Positions 10,074 to 21,470 of a stretch of DNA of 64,000 nucleotides are shown one piece after another. The stretch comes from Bemisia tabaci (lineage: Eukaryota > Arthropoda > Insecta > Hemiptera > Aleyrodidae). Positions within the stretch are counted from its first letter, which is position 1; each line of letters opens with the position of its first letter. The stretch spans positions 59,105,749-59,169,748 of the forward strand of contig NC_092793.1 of assembly GCF_918797505.1 (NCBI RefSeq), written 5' to 3'. The position numbers and the translations under genes were made by a program. The notes beneath the pieces were generated by a model. The model ran no database searches. It had not been told where the DNA came from and saw only the letters and a list, made by a program, of their open reading frames with translations.

Positions 10074-10280
10074 CAGCCGGCGTTAAACGTACATTAGCGC
10101 CTGCAAGACTGAAGGAATACCTCACGCATTGCGCCAAACAGTGCGGTCGGGGAACAGCCCATATCAGCGCCTACAAGACTGCATGAATACTTCTCGCATT
10201 GCGCCAAACGCAGTGCAGGCGGTTGGTTGGCCTTAAACGCATATTTTAGCGCTTAGCACCTACAAGAATGTAATAGGAAT
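10074..10280. repeat. Degenerate family J repeat, about three units
   Basis: Three loose units of about 80 bp each carry GCGCCT(A/G)CAAGACTG or a variant, followed by ATACYTCWCGCATTGCGCC. The better hairpin copies are at 17928 and 56630. A related block is at 47380. Confidence 0.5.
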
Positions 10281-10914
10281 GCTGTTGGACTGCGAGTCAT
10301 CATTTTTGACTTTCTGCTCAAGTTTTTATCATAATTAAAGGGAAAATATGTAGCCTCATTGTAACAATTCAGAAACTCAGATAATAATTAATTTTGTCTT
10401 GGTTACATTAACAGAAGTTATAACGAACGAGAACATCGCGTCGAAGTTTTTGATACTTTTATTCAAGATCACTAAGGTAAATTCGCGGAAACTTTTTAGA
10501 AAAACCATGTGTAGCTTTTTAAAAACATATATTAAAAATAAAACATGAAAGTGGTGCATAACGTTGAAATCAAAAATAAATATACGCTTTCTTTCGGGTG
10601 CACCCGTCGGGTTTTGAATCCATTCATCTCTTAAAAAACTTGAACATGGTTGCTCTACGATTTTTTACGTGTAGTTTAATACCCATCCTGTAAAACTTTT
10701 TGAATGTATGCGCTCCACTAAACTCAAAATTTAACCTTTCCCCTCAACCCTTTTGTATTTTACCGATTGATTTCCATGTAAACACACAGAGGTGTAAATG
10801 GCCTTAAATGCTAAAGCACCGCCTTAAAATAAACTTATGTTACTACCTACTACTACCTTCCTTCCTTACTTCCTCAGGTTTTACCCGAAATGTTGAAGAG
10901 GAACCCTCCGACGC
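10281..10914. other. Unassigned intergenic sequence
   Basis: AT-rich, nothing recognised. Confidence 0.4.
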
Positions 10915-11060
10915 GAAGCCAGCGGGGTGACAACATTTTGCGTCCCTCCATTTAAACCTGTGTTGAACAATCGATTTATGTGGAAGCGCCTGACTCCTTC
11001 GAAAATCGATTCATTCTCTTAGTTTTAAATGAAGATATTACAGTATTGCCGACTTGATGA
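10915..11060. mobile_element. Degenerate hAT-like MITE
   Basis: Shares TCCATTTAAACCTGTG, AATCGATT, GCGCCTGACTCC and TTTTAAATGAAGA with 4615-4777, in the same order. The termini are eroded. Confidence 0.45.
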
Positions 11061-11730
11061 GAAAAGTTTTGGGCGTTTCTATTATTTTTTTTTCTCAAAT
11101 TGTAATAAAAGAGATGAGCAATAAAGATTGATATGATGAACCGCATGTTTTTACGGAGGTTCTTCAGGTTGTCATTGGAAATGATATCAAATTAAATTGT
11201 CTAAAAAGACACCGGACTATGACAAAAGCTCAATATTCCTAAAAAAAATCATTGGAAACTGCGGCAATTGCCGATGGAATCGAGTGAACTGAACGACTGA
11301 TTTATGGACGACCTTTGGGAAATTAATGGTGAGAAAATAAGAGGGTGTAGACTGTAGACAAGATAATGAGTCGGAGCCGCGCAGCAGTTACCTTTTTTTT
11401 TTTTAAATCACCGAGAGGAAACTTTGCTCTAGGCAGCTCTTTTGTTGTTTCCAGTAAGAATTTGTGTATTCAAAGTTTACGTGGGGATTAATTTTTCTCT
11501 TCCAAAATTCAACTTAAAGGAAGTTTCATAACGCAGACAAATGTCTATTTCATATTTGACATCTATACTGATACAAGGATTTTCCTTAATTTTATACATC
11601 TGTATTCTAGCTAAGTGAATATCATTTGCCCTCGTAATTCGACGCCATCATATCTACAGTAGATAAGTAAAAAAGGTTGCTCAATTAGCTTTATTATTTG
11701 ATACTCACCATGGCCTTACAGTCAAAAATA
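11061..11730. other. Unassigned intergenic sequence
   Basis: AT-rich with T runs near 11083 and 11393. No gene seen. Confidence 0.4.
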
Positions 11731-11793
11731 AAGAAGATTAAGAGGAAGAAGACGACAACGAAGAAGAAGAGGAGGAAGATGATGATGATGATA
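11731..11793. repeat. GAA/GAT trinucleotide microsatellite
   Basis: Imperfect (AAG)n passing into five GAT units. Confidence 0.75.
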
Positions 11794-12040
11794 ACTTATT
11801 TATGAACCAATATTATGTACCAGCAACTGTAGCTTAAATTATGAGAGCCAGAAGATGCATAGATCAGGGAGCTTTTTGGAGTACGAATATAAACTTTAGA
11901 GTTGTGAAAACAGTGATAATATGTATATGTTGCCATAATAATTGTGTGGTGAATATTGTCACTATTGCGGAAAAACGAGGGCTAATTCCATTCTTCTCTT
12001 CAATTTTGGAAAACGTAATGAAGAGCGGCTAAGACTAGTA

Positions 12041-12293
12041 CTGCCTTGTGGAGACAGAACGCTGTATGAGCTTTTGCACGTCGCCAAATATCCCCCAATG
12101 AAATGCGAATTTTCAAGGCATAGCTTATGAGTAAATTTTTTCCAAGTTCCCAGTGAATTGTATTTACCCTTCCAGTAGGAATGTCTGAAAATTTCAAGTA
12201 ATAATATTCGTGACGTTTCCCAAAAATAAACGTTTGCTGAGAGGAATTTTGCAACATACGCTTGTTCATACGGCGTTTTTCCGTGTTACGGAG
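12041..12293. mobile_element. Family A element, eroded
   Basis: Starts CTGCCTTGTGGAGACAGAAC. The right side carries GTTCATACGGCGTTTTTCCG and TTTGCAACATACGC. Internal order and length match other family A copies. No target duplication remains. Confidence 0.5.
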
Positions 12294-12660
12294 GAGTGGG
12301 TGTGATCCGACGAAAGAATTCTGGCCTCTTTTGTGTGCGCTCGAATAAACTTTGTTGGCGGGAAAGCGAAGAACTATGCGACAATGTCGAGTAGGATAGG
12401 GGGAAGGGAGGTATTGTCCAATATGTGAGCTCATTGTTGCACATAACAGAGAGGGACTCAAAAAGCTGCGCTACGATGCCGGATTCAAGCATCACTGTTT
12501 TGGCGATTCATATTAAACAAAGTCTGGCCGGGAGATAATGAGGCTTTGTAATTAAGTGCTGAGTAAAGAAAAAAAGTTTTCCTTACTTAGCACTTGACTG
12601 CTGCGAAACTATCGTTCCTGATCAATTAAGTGCCACTTTACGTGAAACATCTTTATAAAG

Positions 12661-12799
12661 TGGACTACATTTTACAATTTGGGACTATAAATTCTAGCCC
12701 GGTTTAGAAACAACGTATGTGTCATTAATTTCCCTATGCACACAAGTGTTTTTACGGATGAGGCGGAATTTATAGTTCCAAATTGCAAAATGCAGTCCA
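12661..12799. mobile_element. Family N palindromic element
   Basis: TGGACTACATTTTACAATTT at the left and the inverse AAATTGCAAAATGCAGTCCA at the right. The inner arms share GGAACTATAAATTC-type sequence. A further half copy follows at about 12860-12892. A relative is at 59699-59827. Confidence 0.6.
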
Positions 12800-12894
12800 A
12801 ATGTTGCTCACTTCAAAGTCGTCTGACTTTGACGAGGCGTGTCTAATGACACCTTACTTATGAACTTCATTTTGCAATTGGGAACTACAATATG

Positions 12895-13230
12895 TCAGAT
12901 GAGGATACTTTTGAAATTTAAAGAAAGAGGAATAAGATAAAGGGGAGAGGAAGAAGTATAATTGGGACAAAGAGAAGAAGAAAAATAGAAGGTAGAATAA
13001 AGAAAGTTGAAATACAGGAAGACTAAGAAAAAAATAGGGATGGAGAAGGGGAAATAAAGGAATGAAAGAGGAGAAAAACAAATAATGAGTAAAAAGATGT
13101 ACAAGAAGGAAATGAAGAAAACAAAGAGGATAAATAGGAGGTACCTTGATAAAGGATAATAGTAAAGAGGAGAAGAAGTAAGTAAAGAAAAAGAGGAAGA
13201 AGAGTAGGAGGAAGAACACGGATAGGAATA
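12895..13230. repeat. Long polypurine tract
   Basis: About 300 bp almost entirely A and G on the plus strand, with scattered pyrimidines. The long minus-strand frames here (up to 138 codons, Phe/Ser/Leu-rich) are produced by the complementary pyrimidine run and are not credible genes. Confidence 0.75.
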
Positions 13231-13446
13231 AGGTGGAGGAGGATACCATCTTCTTCGTATTTTTTATCACATTTTTTGCCGGCTGCTTTGTCCTTTCTTA
13301 CCACCTACCTACTTCTCTTCGTCTTCATTTTTCAATTAAGACAAACTTGAGTCCAGCAAAGTGGATTGTTTGCACTACCTTACTATCCCGCGAGCATAGA
13401 TTCGAACGGGAACGCCAACGCCAAAAACTGACACGAGGGAGCAACA

Positions 13447-13690
13447 CTGTCGTGCTGAGGAAAAACGCCGTACAAACCTTCAGGCGTTGCCAAATTTCCG
13501 TAGGTAAATCACGAATTTTCGGGGAAATTTTCGCTTCTAATCTTTCAGATAATTTTGTTCGCAAATTCACCTAAACTTCTTGAAAATTTCTCGGAAAAAT
13601 ATTCATAACTTGCCTCAAAAATAAACATTTTATCGAAGGAAATTTGGCAACTCTAGGATTTTCATACGGCGTTTTTCCGTAGATCGGCAG
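13447..13690. mobile_element. Family A inverted-repeat element
   Basis: CTGTCGTGCTGAGGAAAAAC on the left; TACGGCGTTTTTCCGTAGAT then CGGCAG on the right. The arms share TTGCCAAATTTCC and its inverse. The flanking tetranucleotides are AACA and GACA (3 of 4). Confidence 0.7.
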
Positions 13691-13866
13691 GACAGATACC
13701 AGCCAATATAGCTTTCATGACATCATGCAATATAGCTTGGAGCAGAGGGATCTTAAATACATTTTTGTTGTTTAGAGACCTCACGAGACAACTGCTCGGC
13801 AGTCTCATTGCTCTCCATGTAATATGCAACTATTAAAGTTTTCATCTCCCGTCTAACGATATCACT

Positions 13867-13920
13867 CAGTGGCGAGGCGTGAATGATCGATCATCGATAC
13901 TTCCCCATTCCAAGCACCTC
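13867..13920. mobile_element. Family I hAT-like end fragment
   Basis: CAGTGGCGAGGCGTGAATGA, then GATCGATCATCGATACTTCC, matching the end of the element at 15147. The other end is missing. Confidence 0.5.
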
Positions 13921-15138
13921 TGCTCACCGCATGCAGTTTCCGCGCGTACCAACTTTAAAGACTTGTCTTTCGGTACTCAGTGTACATCATTCTGAGTAGA
14001 AAAAAATTAAATAATATGGCAATTTTTCAAAAACGTAAATTGAGAAATTGCGAGAGCAGATTTTGCATCGTTAGCCCCCTTTCTAACTGATGATTAAAGT
14101 GAGACAATACACTGACATTACGAGAGGTCAGCATGAAATACTTCCGTCGGTGCCTTCGTTACTCTCTTGGTTCGGATCCCACGAAAGTTGAAAAAGTCCC
14201 TTCGAAAAGTCCTTTGTACCACTGAAACTTTTGAATGTGGGGACAAAAGTAAAATATAAAGCTCTGTCTCTTGGTTAAAAAAAAAACAGTGCTCGAAACG
14301 CTGAGAGCGGATTTCGCTATGCGGCGTTGTTGACTCTTCAATCATCCGGATTCGTTGACCGGTTAAGCTAGACTTTTGAGAATGGATGAAAAAGGAATAT
14401 GAGTGGGAGTTCTGCGGAGGAGAGCATAAGGTTCGGGTGATTTAATTCGTGCGAGTCTTAAAGGTAAGAACTTGCGCAAGATCGATGGGGGGAGGGGAGA
14501 GGCGGGGGTCTCAGCGGCTGTAATCCGCGGGTCATCATTTCAACGAGCAGGTTTAGCATCAAATGGGATCGGATTCCCCGTGGAAGCTGCCAGATGGCGG
14601 AAAATCGACGGATTTACAGTGGAAGTTGACACAGAGAAGAAGACAGTTCAGAGCGATCTGGAGAGCGAGACTTCACAAACTTGCGGTGATGCGAGGTTGA
14701 ACATGGGAATAAAGCTCTATGACCGAATCAAGGGACCCTAAAAGTTACGAAGCCAACCCTCATACTTGAGGTGAAAAGTCAGATCCCTCAGATCTCATCG
14801 CCGCATTACGGCTTTGATTTGCTCTCGTTGACGGGGTGCACTTGATGAAAGTTCCCGTTTCTGAAACCTGTATTACAGGCTGCGTGTATTCGGGCTGAGA
14901 GGCTGTAAATTTAGGAGCTTCTGCTCTGACCACATGGTTAGCCGTCTTTGTGGGATCATGGGCTGGACTAGAGGGGCCTGCCCCCTGCCACCCCCGGAAG
15001 CTGTTAAAAATTATTCTCATCGGAAGCCATAGATTATTATTTTATTATTTTCTTTTTAAAGAAAAAATGAGACCCGCTCAAGTTCGGGCTCTTCCTCTCT
15101 CGTCACACCCTGTGAGACAATCTCAGAACAACTCATCA
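13921..15138. other. Unassigned, locally GC-rich sequence
   Basis: Frames of 89 codons (plus, 14472) and 86 codons (minus, 14760) are open but show no domain, and I could not choose splice sites. The stretch 14900-15010 is C- and G-rich. Confidence 0.35.
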
Positions 15139-15318
15139 TTAAGAAACAGTGGCGAGACGTGAATGATCGATTATCGATATTTCCTCATTTAGAACTGTAG
15201 AAAAGAATCGATTATTAAAGTGTCCGTCGCGAACACCCTGTTTATCGATCCTTTTCCGTATGTTTAAATGACAGATCAATCGATATATCGCAAAACACGC
15301 CACTCCTCTGTTAAGAAA
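15139..15318. mobile_element. Family I hAT-like MITE (15147-15310) with exact 8-bp duplication
   Basis: The left end is CAGTGGCGAGACGTGAATGA. The right end in reverse is CAGAGGAGTGGCGTGTTTTG. The subterminal parts are rich in ATCGAT. TTAAGAAA directly precedes (15139-15146) and directly follows (15311-15318). The element is 164 bp and non-coding. Confidence 0.85.
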
Positions 15319-15664
15319 CTTACATACAACTTGAACAGGCTCTTGGTCCTTTCTGTAAAATTCCAATCATACTTTGTGCTATAATACATGTACGTATCTT
15401 AATAAATTCGAGCGAAGTGGCATTGTCGCAATATTGTGGTCTTGGCAGCAGTGAAAAAGTCCACTTCCGCTCTGAAGTCCTCCTTGTTTCCTTCCGTCAG
15501 TAAACCCGCTCCAAGCTCCTTCCCAGCACTACTTTTCCACACCCTCCTTACCCCGTTCCTATCCGCGCTTTAACCTGAGCAAAAGGTATTTCATCATAGA
15601 ATGAGGTGTGCAATTTTTACCGCCTCTCGGAACTCCTCCGTGCCGACTCCATCACCTGCTACTC
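15319..15664. other. Unassigned intergenic sequence
   Basis: C- and T-rich around 15470-15560. Nothing recognised. Confidence 0.4.
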
Positions 15665-15775
15665 CCGACTCTTGGATCGTTGAATGGTTATCAAATAACG
15701 TCGATCGATAAATATCATTGCTAAGATAGGCATTTATCGGTCAAGGTTGTTCCATAAAGATTCAAAGATGGATCC
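15665..15775. repeat. Family R ATCGAT-rich inverted repeat
   Basis: Contains CGATCGATAAATATCATTGC and, further on, ATTTATCGGTCAAGG. The same arrangement (GATCGATA, AT-rich middle, AAGATAGG, TATCG) recurs near 25735 and in the tandem pair at 44984. Confidence 0.45.
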
Positions 15776-15795
15776 GCAGATTGTCCGTTTTTGAG

Positions 15796-15972
15796 GTCTG
15801 AAACAGTGGCGTGGCGTGTTTTGCGATATATCGATTGATCTGCCATTTAAAACTATGGATAAGGATCGATAAACAGAATTTTCGAGACGGATGCTTTAAT
15901 ATCGATTCTCCACCAGCTTCAAATGAGGAAATATCGATAATCGATCATTCACGCCTTGCCATTGGTCTGGGA
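15796..15972. mobile_element. Family I hAT-like MITE (15804-15964), opposite orientation
   Basis: Starts CAGTGGCGTGGCGTGTTTTG and ends with the inverse of the other terminus, ATCATTCACGCCTTGCCATTG with one base trimmed. The flanks GTCTGAAA (15796-15803) and GTCTGGGA (15965-15972) agree in 6 of 8. It lies about 490 bp from its inverted sibling at 15147. Confidence 0.7.
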
Positions 15973-17857
15973 CTATTCTTAAATGTGACCGTTCGCGGGA
16001 ACACGGTCGATCTCTGGGCCATCAAATCTCAAAATGTATTAGTTTTTCTTACCGGAGCAGAGAAAAGTGTCTGATGGTTATGTTTTGACGACAGAAAAAA
16101 AATCCAAAATTACCGAATTAAACCAGAGTCATGGCATTTTGAAGGGTTTTTCTTTCAAAAAGCGTAGTTTTAGAGAAAAATGTATAATACTATAATATTA
16201 TATTTGACCAAAAGAAGGTTGTGCTCGTTATTACCTTCATTGAGATACCCCATAAACACCACTATGCGTGTGATTAATTTGTCTGAATTGATTCGGCTCT
16301 TTTAGCAGTCTTGGGAGGGACAGGGGGAAAATCAGGGGTGAGATCTACGGGGTCTGCATCCTCTTATGAATTAATGGGAAATATTTAAAAAAGAACGTTA
16401 TTTTCGATTGTCGGGATTTCTCTACCCTTGGATCCCTTCTCTCATAAAAAATTCTTGATCGTAAACCCTTTCCCTTGATGTAAATTTCTGAGTAGATCGA
16501 ACCAATTGCAAAGTTCAAACATGATTTGATTTCAAAAATTTAGAAGCATACGATCTCCGTCGATACAGATGGTAGATGTGTAAAATTCGTTCCATTATTT
16601 TTCTCGTAGAATTTTCTCTGGATAACTTTCCTTGAAATTCACGATATGAAGAGGTATATAAGCAACAAAATTAGCAGTATTAGTTAAAAATTCAATGTCC
16701 TACCTCCTTCGATGTCTCGATCCACAGTGAGGAATCAAAATACTAAATTCTCTAAGAAAATTATAACTCTTAAACATTTACTTACTGGGTCAGGAAAAAA
16801 CAGTCGGAGCTATTGCACTTGATTGGAATTAGAATTTTTGAGACAGAACTTTCCTTCATGAAAGATAAAAAAGAAATCCTATACACCAACCAAGCCACTT
16901 GTAATGCGAAAAGCCTAGTTTTTATCTTCTTGGCTCGATCCAGTCGTTTCTCGTACACTAATGTGCCACTTTCCATACAGCCTTGCAACGTCTGGAAGAG
17001 CGATAAAATTGGAATTCGATTTCGAATTAACACCCACTTCTGAGACATTACCGTGCCCTTAGACCCTATCAAACTTTCCTCATTCTGTGTCCAATAAACG
17101 GTTTGATTGCTGCTTGAAGGACCCCGAAAAGCCTCTGTCACATGTTCTCATTCGCTCCTTGTTTCGGCATGGTTGTAATTGACCAAGTTCAGCGGGGCCT
17201 ATCCGTGCCTTCCTCCTGATGATAACAATTCAACATCCAACCAACCGTTAAGATTCAGAATGAGAGACATAAAAAAACTCGAGGGTTTCTTCACTTGAGC
17301 CTTCTTTGAGTCCCTTAAGCCTATACCTAGGCCCCCATTTTCAAGCCTCCCCTGTTCATTAACAACCCCCTCCCTTATTTTTCATTTGAGTCGAATCGTT
17401 TCACTTCAAATGATCATTGGAATAAATTCATCAGGATACCAACGACATGAAAATAAATTTTCCACATTGGGAGGATATTAAAATGAATCATTGGGAAAGT
17501 CTGAATTAGGAACACATTTCACATGTTTTCTCCTCCTTAAAATTCTTGAATTAGAACCCAGGTATTTACTATCACGTAATGAATAAGTGAATTCCTCCCT
17601 TTAGGCGATTAAAAGTTAATTTTTTGTCATGGTTCGTTCTTAAGATGTACTGGTCCGAATTCCATAATTCTTGCAGGTGACGGCAGGTATTATCCGTTCT
17701 TTGCAAATTTTCATAATAAAGCCTGGTATTCGCATACTACTTAACGAAATTTTGAATTATTCCGTTCAAGCGGGTGTAATTTTATCTTTTGGTTTATTTG
17801 TTTTTTTTATAATTTGTTTTAAGAATCTTCCGAACTAGTTTCCATACTTTTTTTAGC
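15973..17857. other. Unassigned intergenic sequence
   Basis: About 1.9 kb without a recognised repeat. A 119-codon minus-strand frame ends at 16782. It is AT-rich and lacks domain or splice support. Confidence 0.35.
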
Positions 17858-17870
17858 GGGGGGGGGGGGG
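17858..17870. repeat. G13 homopolymer run
   Basis: Thirteen G, preceded by a T run. Confidence 0.9.
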
Positions 17871-17927
17871 TCGCTCTGTTTACGCCATTTTCCTTTAGCT
17901 TTTAGAAATACAGTCTACATCTCTGTT

Positions 17928-18195
17928 ATGAAATAGTTGCTTGAAGCGCCGTCATAGGCTGCGCACATGACGAGGCGGGCGGCCGACTAGTGCGAAACGC
18001 GCATTGACGCCTACAAACCTAAGGGGATACTTCAAGCATTGCGCAATGCGTGGAGTATCCCTCTAGGTTTGTAGGCGCCGTGCCGCCGCAACGTGCCACG
18101 GCGCCTCAAGCAACTATTTCACAAGAGAGGTGTTGCACGGTATCATACGAAATTGAAGGCGCTCCAACAGATTAAGAGTGACAGGCATCCTTCTA
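17928..18195. repeat. Family J hairpin-bearing repeat
   Basis: Outer inverted pieces AAATAGTTGCTTGAAGCGCC and GGCGCCTCAAGCAACTATTT enclose a strong hairpin at about 18019-18090 (CGCCTACAAACCTAAGGGGA pairing with its inverse). A shared tail, GCACGGTATCATACGAAATT, follows. The sister copy is at 56630-56885. Confidence 0.65.
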
Positions 18196-18414
18196 CAGAG
18201 TGGCCTTTTGAAAGGGTGAAGCGTTCCTAGCCGAGTCCACTGTTTTCAGATTTCCGAAGTGTGGCCCAGGTTTTCTTTTTCGCTCCCCTTGCGGGTGGAA
18301 GAAGTATTTTTATTTTACCGCTCAGTAGTTAGCAAAGGGCGCGACCGCCTCCCGAGTGTCGCTCTATAGAGCGGCCAGGGGGCTCCCCCAATATTGAATG
18401 CATTATAATACTAA

Positions 18415-18429
18415 TATATTATTTGGAAT
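18415..18429. repeat. Left 15-bp target-site duplication of the LINE tail
   Basis: TATATTATTTGGAAT, identical to 18799-18813. Confidence 0.8.
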
Positions 18430-18798
18430 TATATGGATTTCTGAGATGGATTTCTGTCGAAGATCAGCTGGAATCTCGAGGAGAGATCACGTAAGGAACG
18501 AAAGAGTCCGTGAAATCATGAACTCCGGGCAGAACATCGTGCATGATATTATGACCAAATAGCTTGTCTGGTATGGTCATGTTCAATGAATGGCAGATGA
18601 TAGGTTGCCTAAGAAGGTACTAGATTGGGTTCCTCCTGGGAGCAGACGTAGGGGACGTCCAGCAAAATCGTGGATAGGTGACATTCAAGATGAAATCACA
18701 AGATACCATTTACCAGATGACCTGTGGATCGATAGGCAAGGATGGCGATTAGGTGTCGCAGAGCGTCCGGGCGCGCTGTAAAGCGACTCGAATGTATG
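18430..18798 (+). mobile_element. 5'-truncated LINE insertion, 3' end of the reverse-transcriptase ORF
   Basis: From 18446 the frame reads MDFCRRSAGISRRDHVRNER, then, past a TAG and a TGA, LPKKVLDWVPPGSRRRGRPA and DDLWIDRQGW, with a terminal stop at 18779. This order (FWRRSxxISRR..., WYGHVxRM, GRRxRGRPxKSW) is the usual carboxyl end of RTE/craniofacial-development-protein-2-like endonuclease-reverse transcriptases in arthropods. The two in-frame stops make it dead. Only the last 110 or so codons remain, and the 3' tail is GAATGTATG with no long A run. Identical 15-bp direct repeats flank it exactly, so 5' truncation happened at insertion. Confidence 0.8.
18446..18781 (+). pseudogene. Reverse-transcriptase C-terminal fragment with two internal stops
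   Basis: The coding part of the LINE insertion. In-frame TAG follows ...IMTK, and TGA follows LVWYGHVQ. The longest intact piece is 63 codons from the ATG at 18590. Not expected to make a protein. The normal product would copy LINE RNA into DNA at the insertion site. Confidence 0.75.
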
Positions 18799-18813
18799 TA
18801 TATTATTTGGAAT
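18799..18813. repeat. Right 15-bp target-site duplication of the LINE tail
   Basis: TATATTATTTGGAAT, identical to 18415-18429. Confidence 0.8.
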
Positions 18814-19479
18814 GCGAACCAATAAAAATTTGTCGTGGTTTATTTGTTAGCACTCTAAATGAAGTGAAGTTATATTGGATTTTAGCTTTTTTGCCGAGTG
18901 AAACAATAAGCGTTAAATTTGCTCAGCGATCCAATCACGAAGAGTGGGGAGCAAAATTGGCGATCGTCGGGCCGCGAATGTGTCTTGGACACCAAGTGCA
19001 GTGCCCGATGAGCTCTTAACCGTTGAAAATTACTGTCGTTACGTATTGATTTATCGGCGTCTTTCAATACCAGTTTGTTTTTGACAGCGTTATGACAAAG
19101 TGACGGATGTTGAGCTCAAACTGACGTAAAGCGTTCGATATTCGTTGAATCGCAACCTGCCTTCTTCTACATCGGGACTCCTCGAGTTGTTTCAACGGTG
19201 AAGCTATAGAAACGCAGATCTTGAGGACGGTGTTTAAAAAATCTGCTCTTATTTTATATTTTTTATATTTCCAAAAGAAACATCAAGGCTCGAAATTTGC
19301 ATTTAAAAAAACATACACATACGCACAAAACATTCTTCGAAGTTCAAACCGATACGAAAAATTGCAAAAGATTTCAGTATTAAGACCGAAGACAGTAAAT
19401 TGTAAGTAGTAGTGAAAAAATAAAATATGATTGGATGTCTGCAACGTTACAAACTACATGTTTGCAATTTTAACGCGAT
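18814..19479. other. Unassigned intergenic sequence
   Basis: No gene or repeat recognised. Confidence 0.4.
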
Positions 19480-19603
19480 GACTCTGAAACGTTTAAAGAG
19501 ATAAGTTATAAAAACATTTATAAGTTTTTCTTTTCTTTTCAAACGTTTTAAATTCATATTTTAACAATTTCGAAACGTTGAGAGCCACCAAAAGACATAC
19601 CGA
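19480..19603. repeat. Family S dispersed repeat
   Basis: TGACTCTGAAACGTTTAAAG, then GAGATAAGTTATAAAAACAT, then AAACGTTGAGAGCCACCAAA. Nearly the same block is at 57527-57658. Only two copies are seen in this window. Confidence 0.6.
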
Positions 19604-19610
19604 CGGGGTA

Positions 19611-19847
19611 AATTTGCAATCACATATCTCGTTTGCGGTGTCTGGTAATCTCCGTATGTAAATCCTCTATGTTATTTTTGAAAGGAGAACAAATTGACAT
19701 CATTCCTTGAAGTTTTTGCAGCATTTTCTTCGCACGGAGAAGAAAAATCACGGCAGTTTTGAAGAATTAGCCGTTTAAAAAATGAAGTATGACACGAAGT
19801 CTGCGACGTCGCAAACCGAGCTATGTGATTGCCGACTTACACCGTCG
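19611..19847. mobile_element. Family L inverted-repeat element
   Basis: Begins CGACGGGGTAAATTTGCAAT and ends with the inverse ACACCGTCG. The arms carry CATATCTCGTTTGCGGTGTC and the inverse GTCGCAAACCGAGCTATGTG. Copies are at 26938-27170 and 48080-48316. Confidence 0.65.
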
Positions 19848-19859
19848 ATTTGCCATAAT

Positions 19860-20130
19860 GACCAAAGCAGTGTCGAAAATACCAAATCACGAGCCTCTGA
19901 TACGGTAAATTTTTAGGTTCTATTTTCACACGTTCTTCATTTTTTCATGAAAATACTGCTCGAATTTTTAGTTTCGATCTTTAGCGGGATACCGCCAAGG
20001 AACGAAGAAAAACAAACGATATGTGAGTAAAAACTACAGTTAGGCCTTACTTGGACAGAGAAACGTAACAGGAGATTTGTAATGTCGCAAATCAAGGTGC
20101 GTGCTTTGGTAATATCACCTTCACCATAAA
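19860..20130. repeat. Degenerate family L copy
   Basis: The right half is clearest: GATTTGTAATGTCGCAAATC, then GGTGCGTGCTTTGGTAATAT and CACCTTCACC. The left half is weak. Confidence 0.4.
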
Positions 20131-20174
20131 ATATTTCTCAGTTTTTCATACTTTCGCAGTTGATGGAAGTACGA

Positions 20175-20290
20175 AAAGAGGCTAAGATCTTCACGGCGCC
20201 TTGATACAACTATTCGTGCTCCATGAATGCGCGTGTTGCATGCAAAAAATTGAAGGCGCCCTGGTTTTTCTTCCTCGCGTTGAAATGCGT
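20175..20290 (-). repeat. Family K dispersed repeat, inverted
   Basis: Read on the minus strand it gives GCACGAATAGTTGTATCAAG and GCGCCTTCAATTTTTTGCAT, as in the other K copies. Confidence 0.45.
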
Positions 20291-21235
20291 AGGATACGCA
20301 TGTTGCACTACGCACCGTGCTGATGTTTGATCGTCACCGAGATTATGTTATGCTGGAAAAAATCTGCGGTTAGTGTTGAATTTAGGAATGTACGTGTTGG
20401 GTCCCTAGATCACCTAAAATTTAGGTGACATCGTCAATAATTTAGCTACCGTTACCAAAAATTTTGATGATGTCGCCAAACTGTAATGACATCGCTGACA
20501 TATCATACCCAGTGGCTTCACCTCAAGCATTTCAATAGTCACCTCACCTGAAACTAGGTTAGGAGATCAGGTTTACGAGTGGTAACGCTCGAGAGAATCC
20601 ATTGCCTCATCATATTGCTCGCATCACTGCCGCTAACCATTAAGCGTGGCTGAAGATGATGACCGTCGTGAATGCAAAAAAGAGAAAGCTTGAACGGTGC
20701 ACTGTAGCTCACAAGTAGGACTGAATTTTTCTAAAATGAACGTGATGTTAAAAGCCTCCCCTCCGCGAAGACCGAGGGATGGATCCTTTAGAGAGCGTGC
20801 CACAATCTGACGACCGCTCTTATGGAGCACACTTCCAACAATCTTGAAGGACTTAAAATCAAACTGCAAAGGCTCACGACAAAGGAAAAATCTAATGGAA
20901 AAGATGAAAGTTGCTCTAAAGGAGAGCGGACGCGAACAAACTCAATTTAGTAACCACTTAAAAATGCGACTGGCGAGTTCCCTCCAACCACTGTGCCCCT
21001 TTCCCTGATATGCAAATTGAGTATAGAACGTGTGATTCGTTCGGTGCGCGGTGCGCTGCGGTTTATGACAAGCAGGAAGGGCTCAAAGCTAAAGAGGAAG
21101 GGGTAAAATATTGGCGAAGAAAGTTTTGAACCGATCTTTCCTTAATGTTACGTCAGGAACTGAAAAGGAATCAATCATTGCTGAGAGCTCTCTGACTCCC
21201 TGAATTTTTCGCTTTTTTCTACTTTTACTAGACAA
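20291..21235. other. Unassigned intergenic sequence
   Basis: Contains the 17-bp palindrome CACCTAAAATTTAGGTG at 20411-20427, with several GTGACATCGTC-like repeats after it. No gene seen. Confidence 0.4.
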
Positions 21236-21470
21236 CAGAACGTAACTGCACACCAACATTGAAGAATTTTCCCTCTTAAGGTGTACTTTTACGAAGAAAA
21301 TGCTCGAAGTTTCTAACTGAAAACTCCACTGATTTTACCCTTGATTATATGCAAAAATTAGCAAATTTTCAAACAGGAACTGCACAGTCATAGTGTTGTA
21401 AGAATCGATTTGTATATGAGTCAGTCATGCAACCTTGGAAAAAATTAACCTTTTTTCGTCTGGGAGATGA
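21236..21470. repeat. Degenerate family M copy
   Basis: ACAGAACGTAACTGCACACC on the left; CAACCTTGGAAAAAATTAAC and TTTTTTCGTCTGGGAGATGA on the right, as in the copies at 222 and 48425. Confidence 0.45.

Noticed and set aside
12854..13270. 138-codon Phe/Ser/Leu-rich minus-strand frame resembling a membrane protein
   Set aside because: Produced by the complement of a purine-only tract. Overlapping frames show the same composition.
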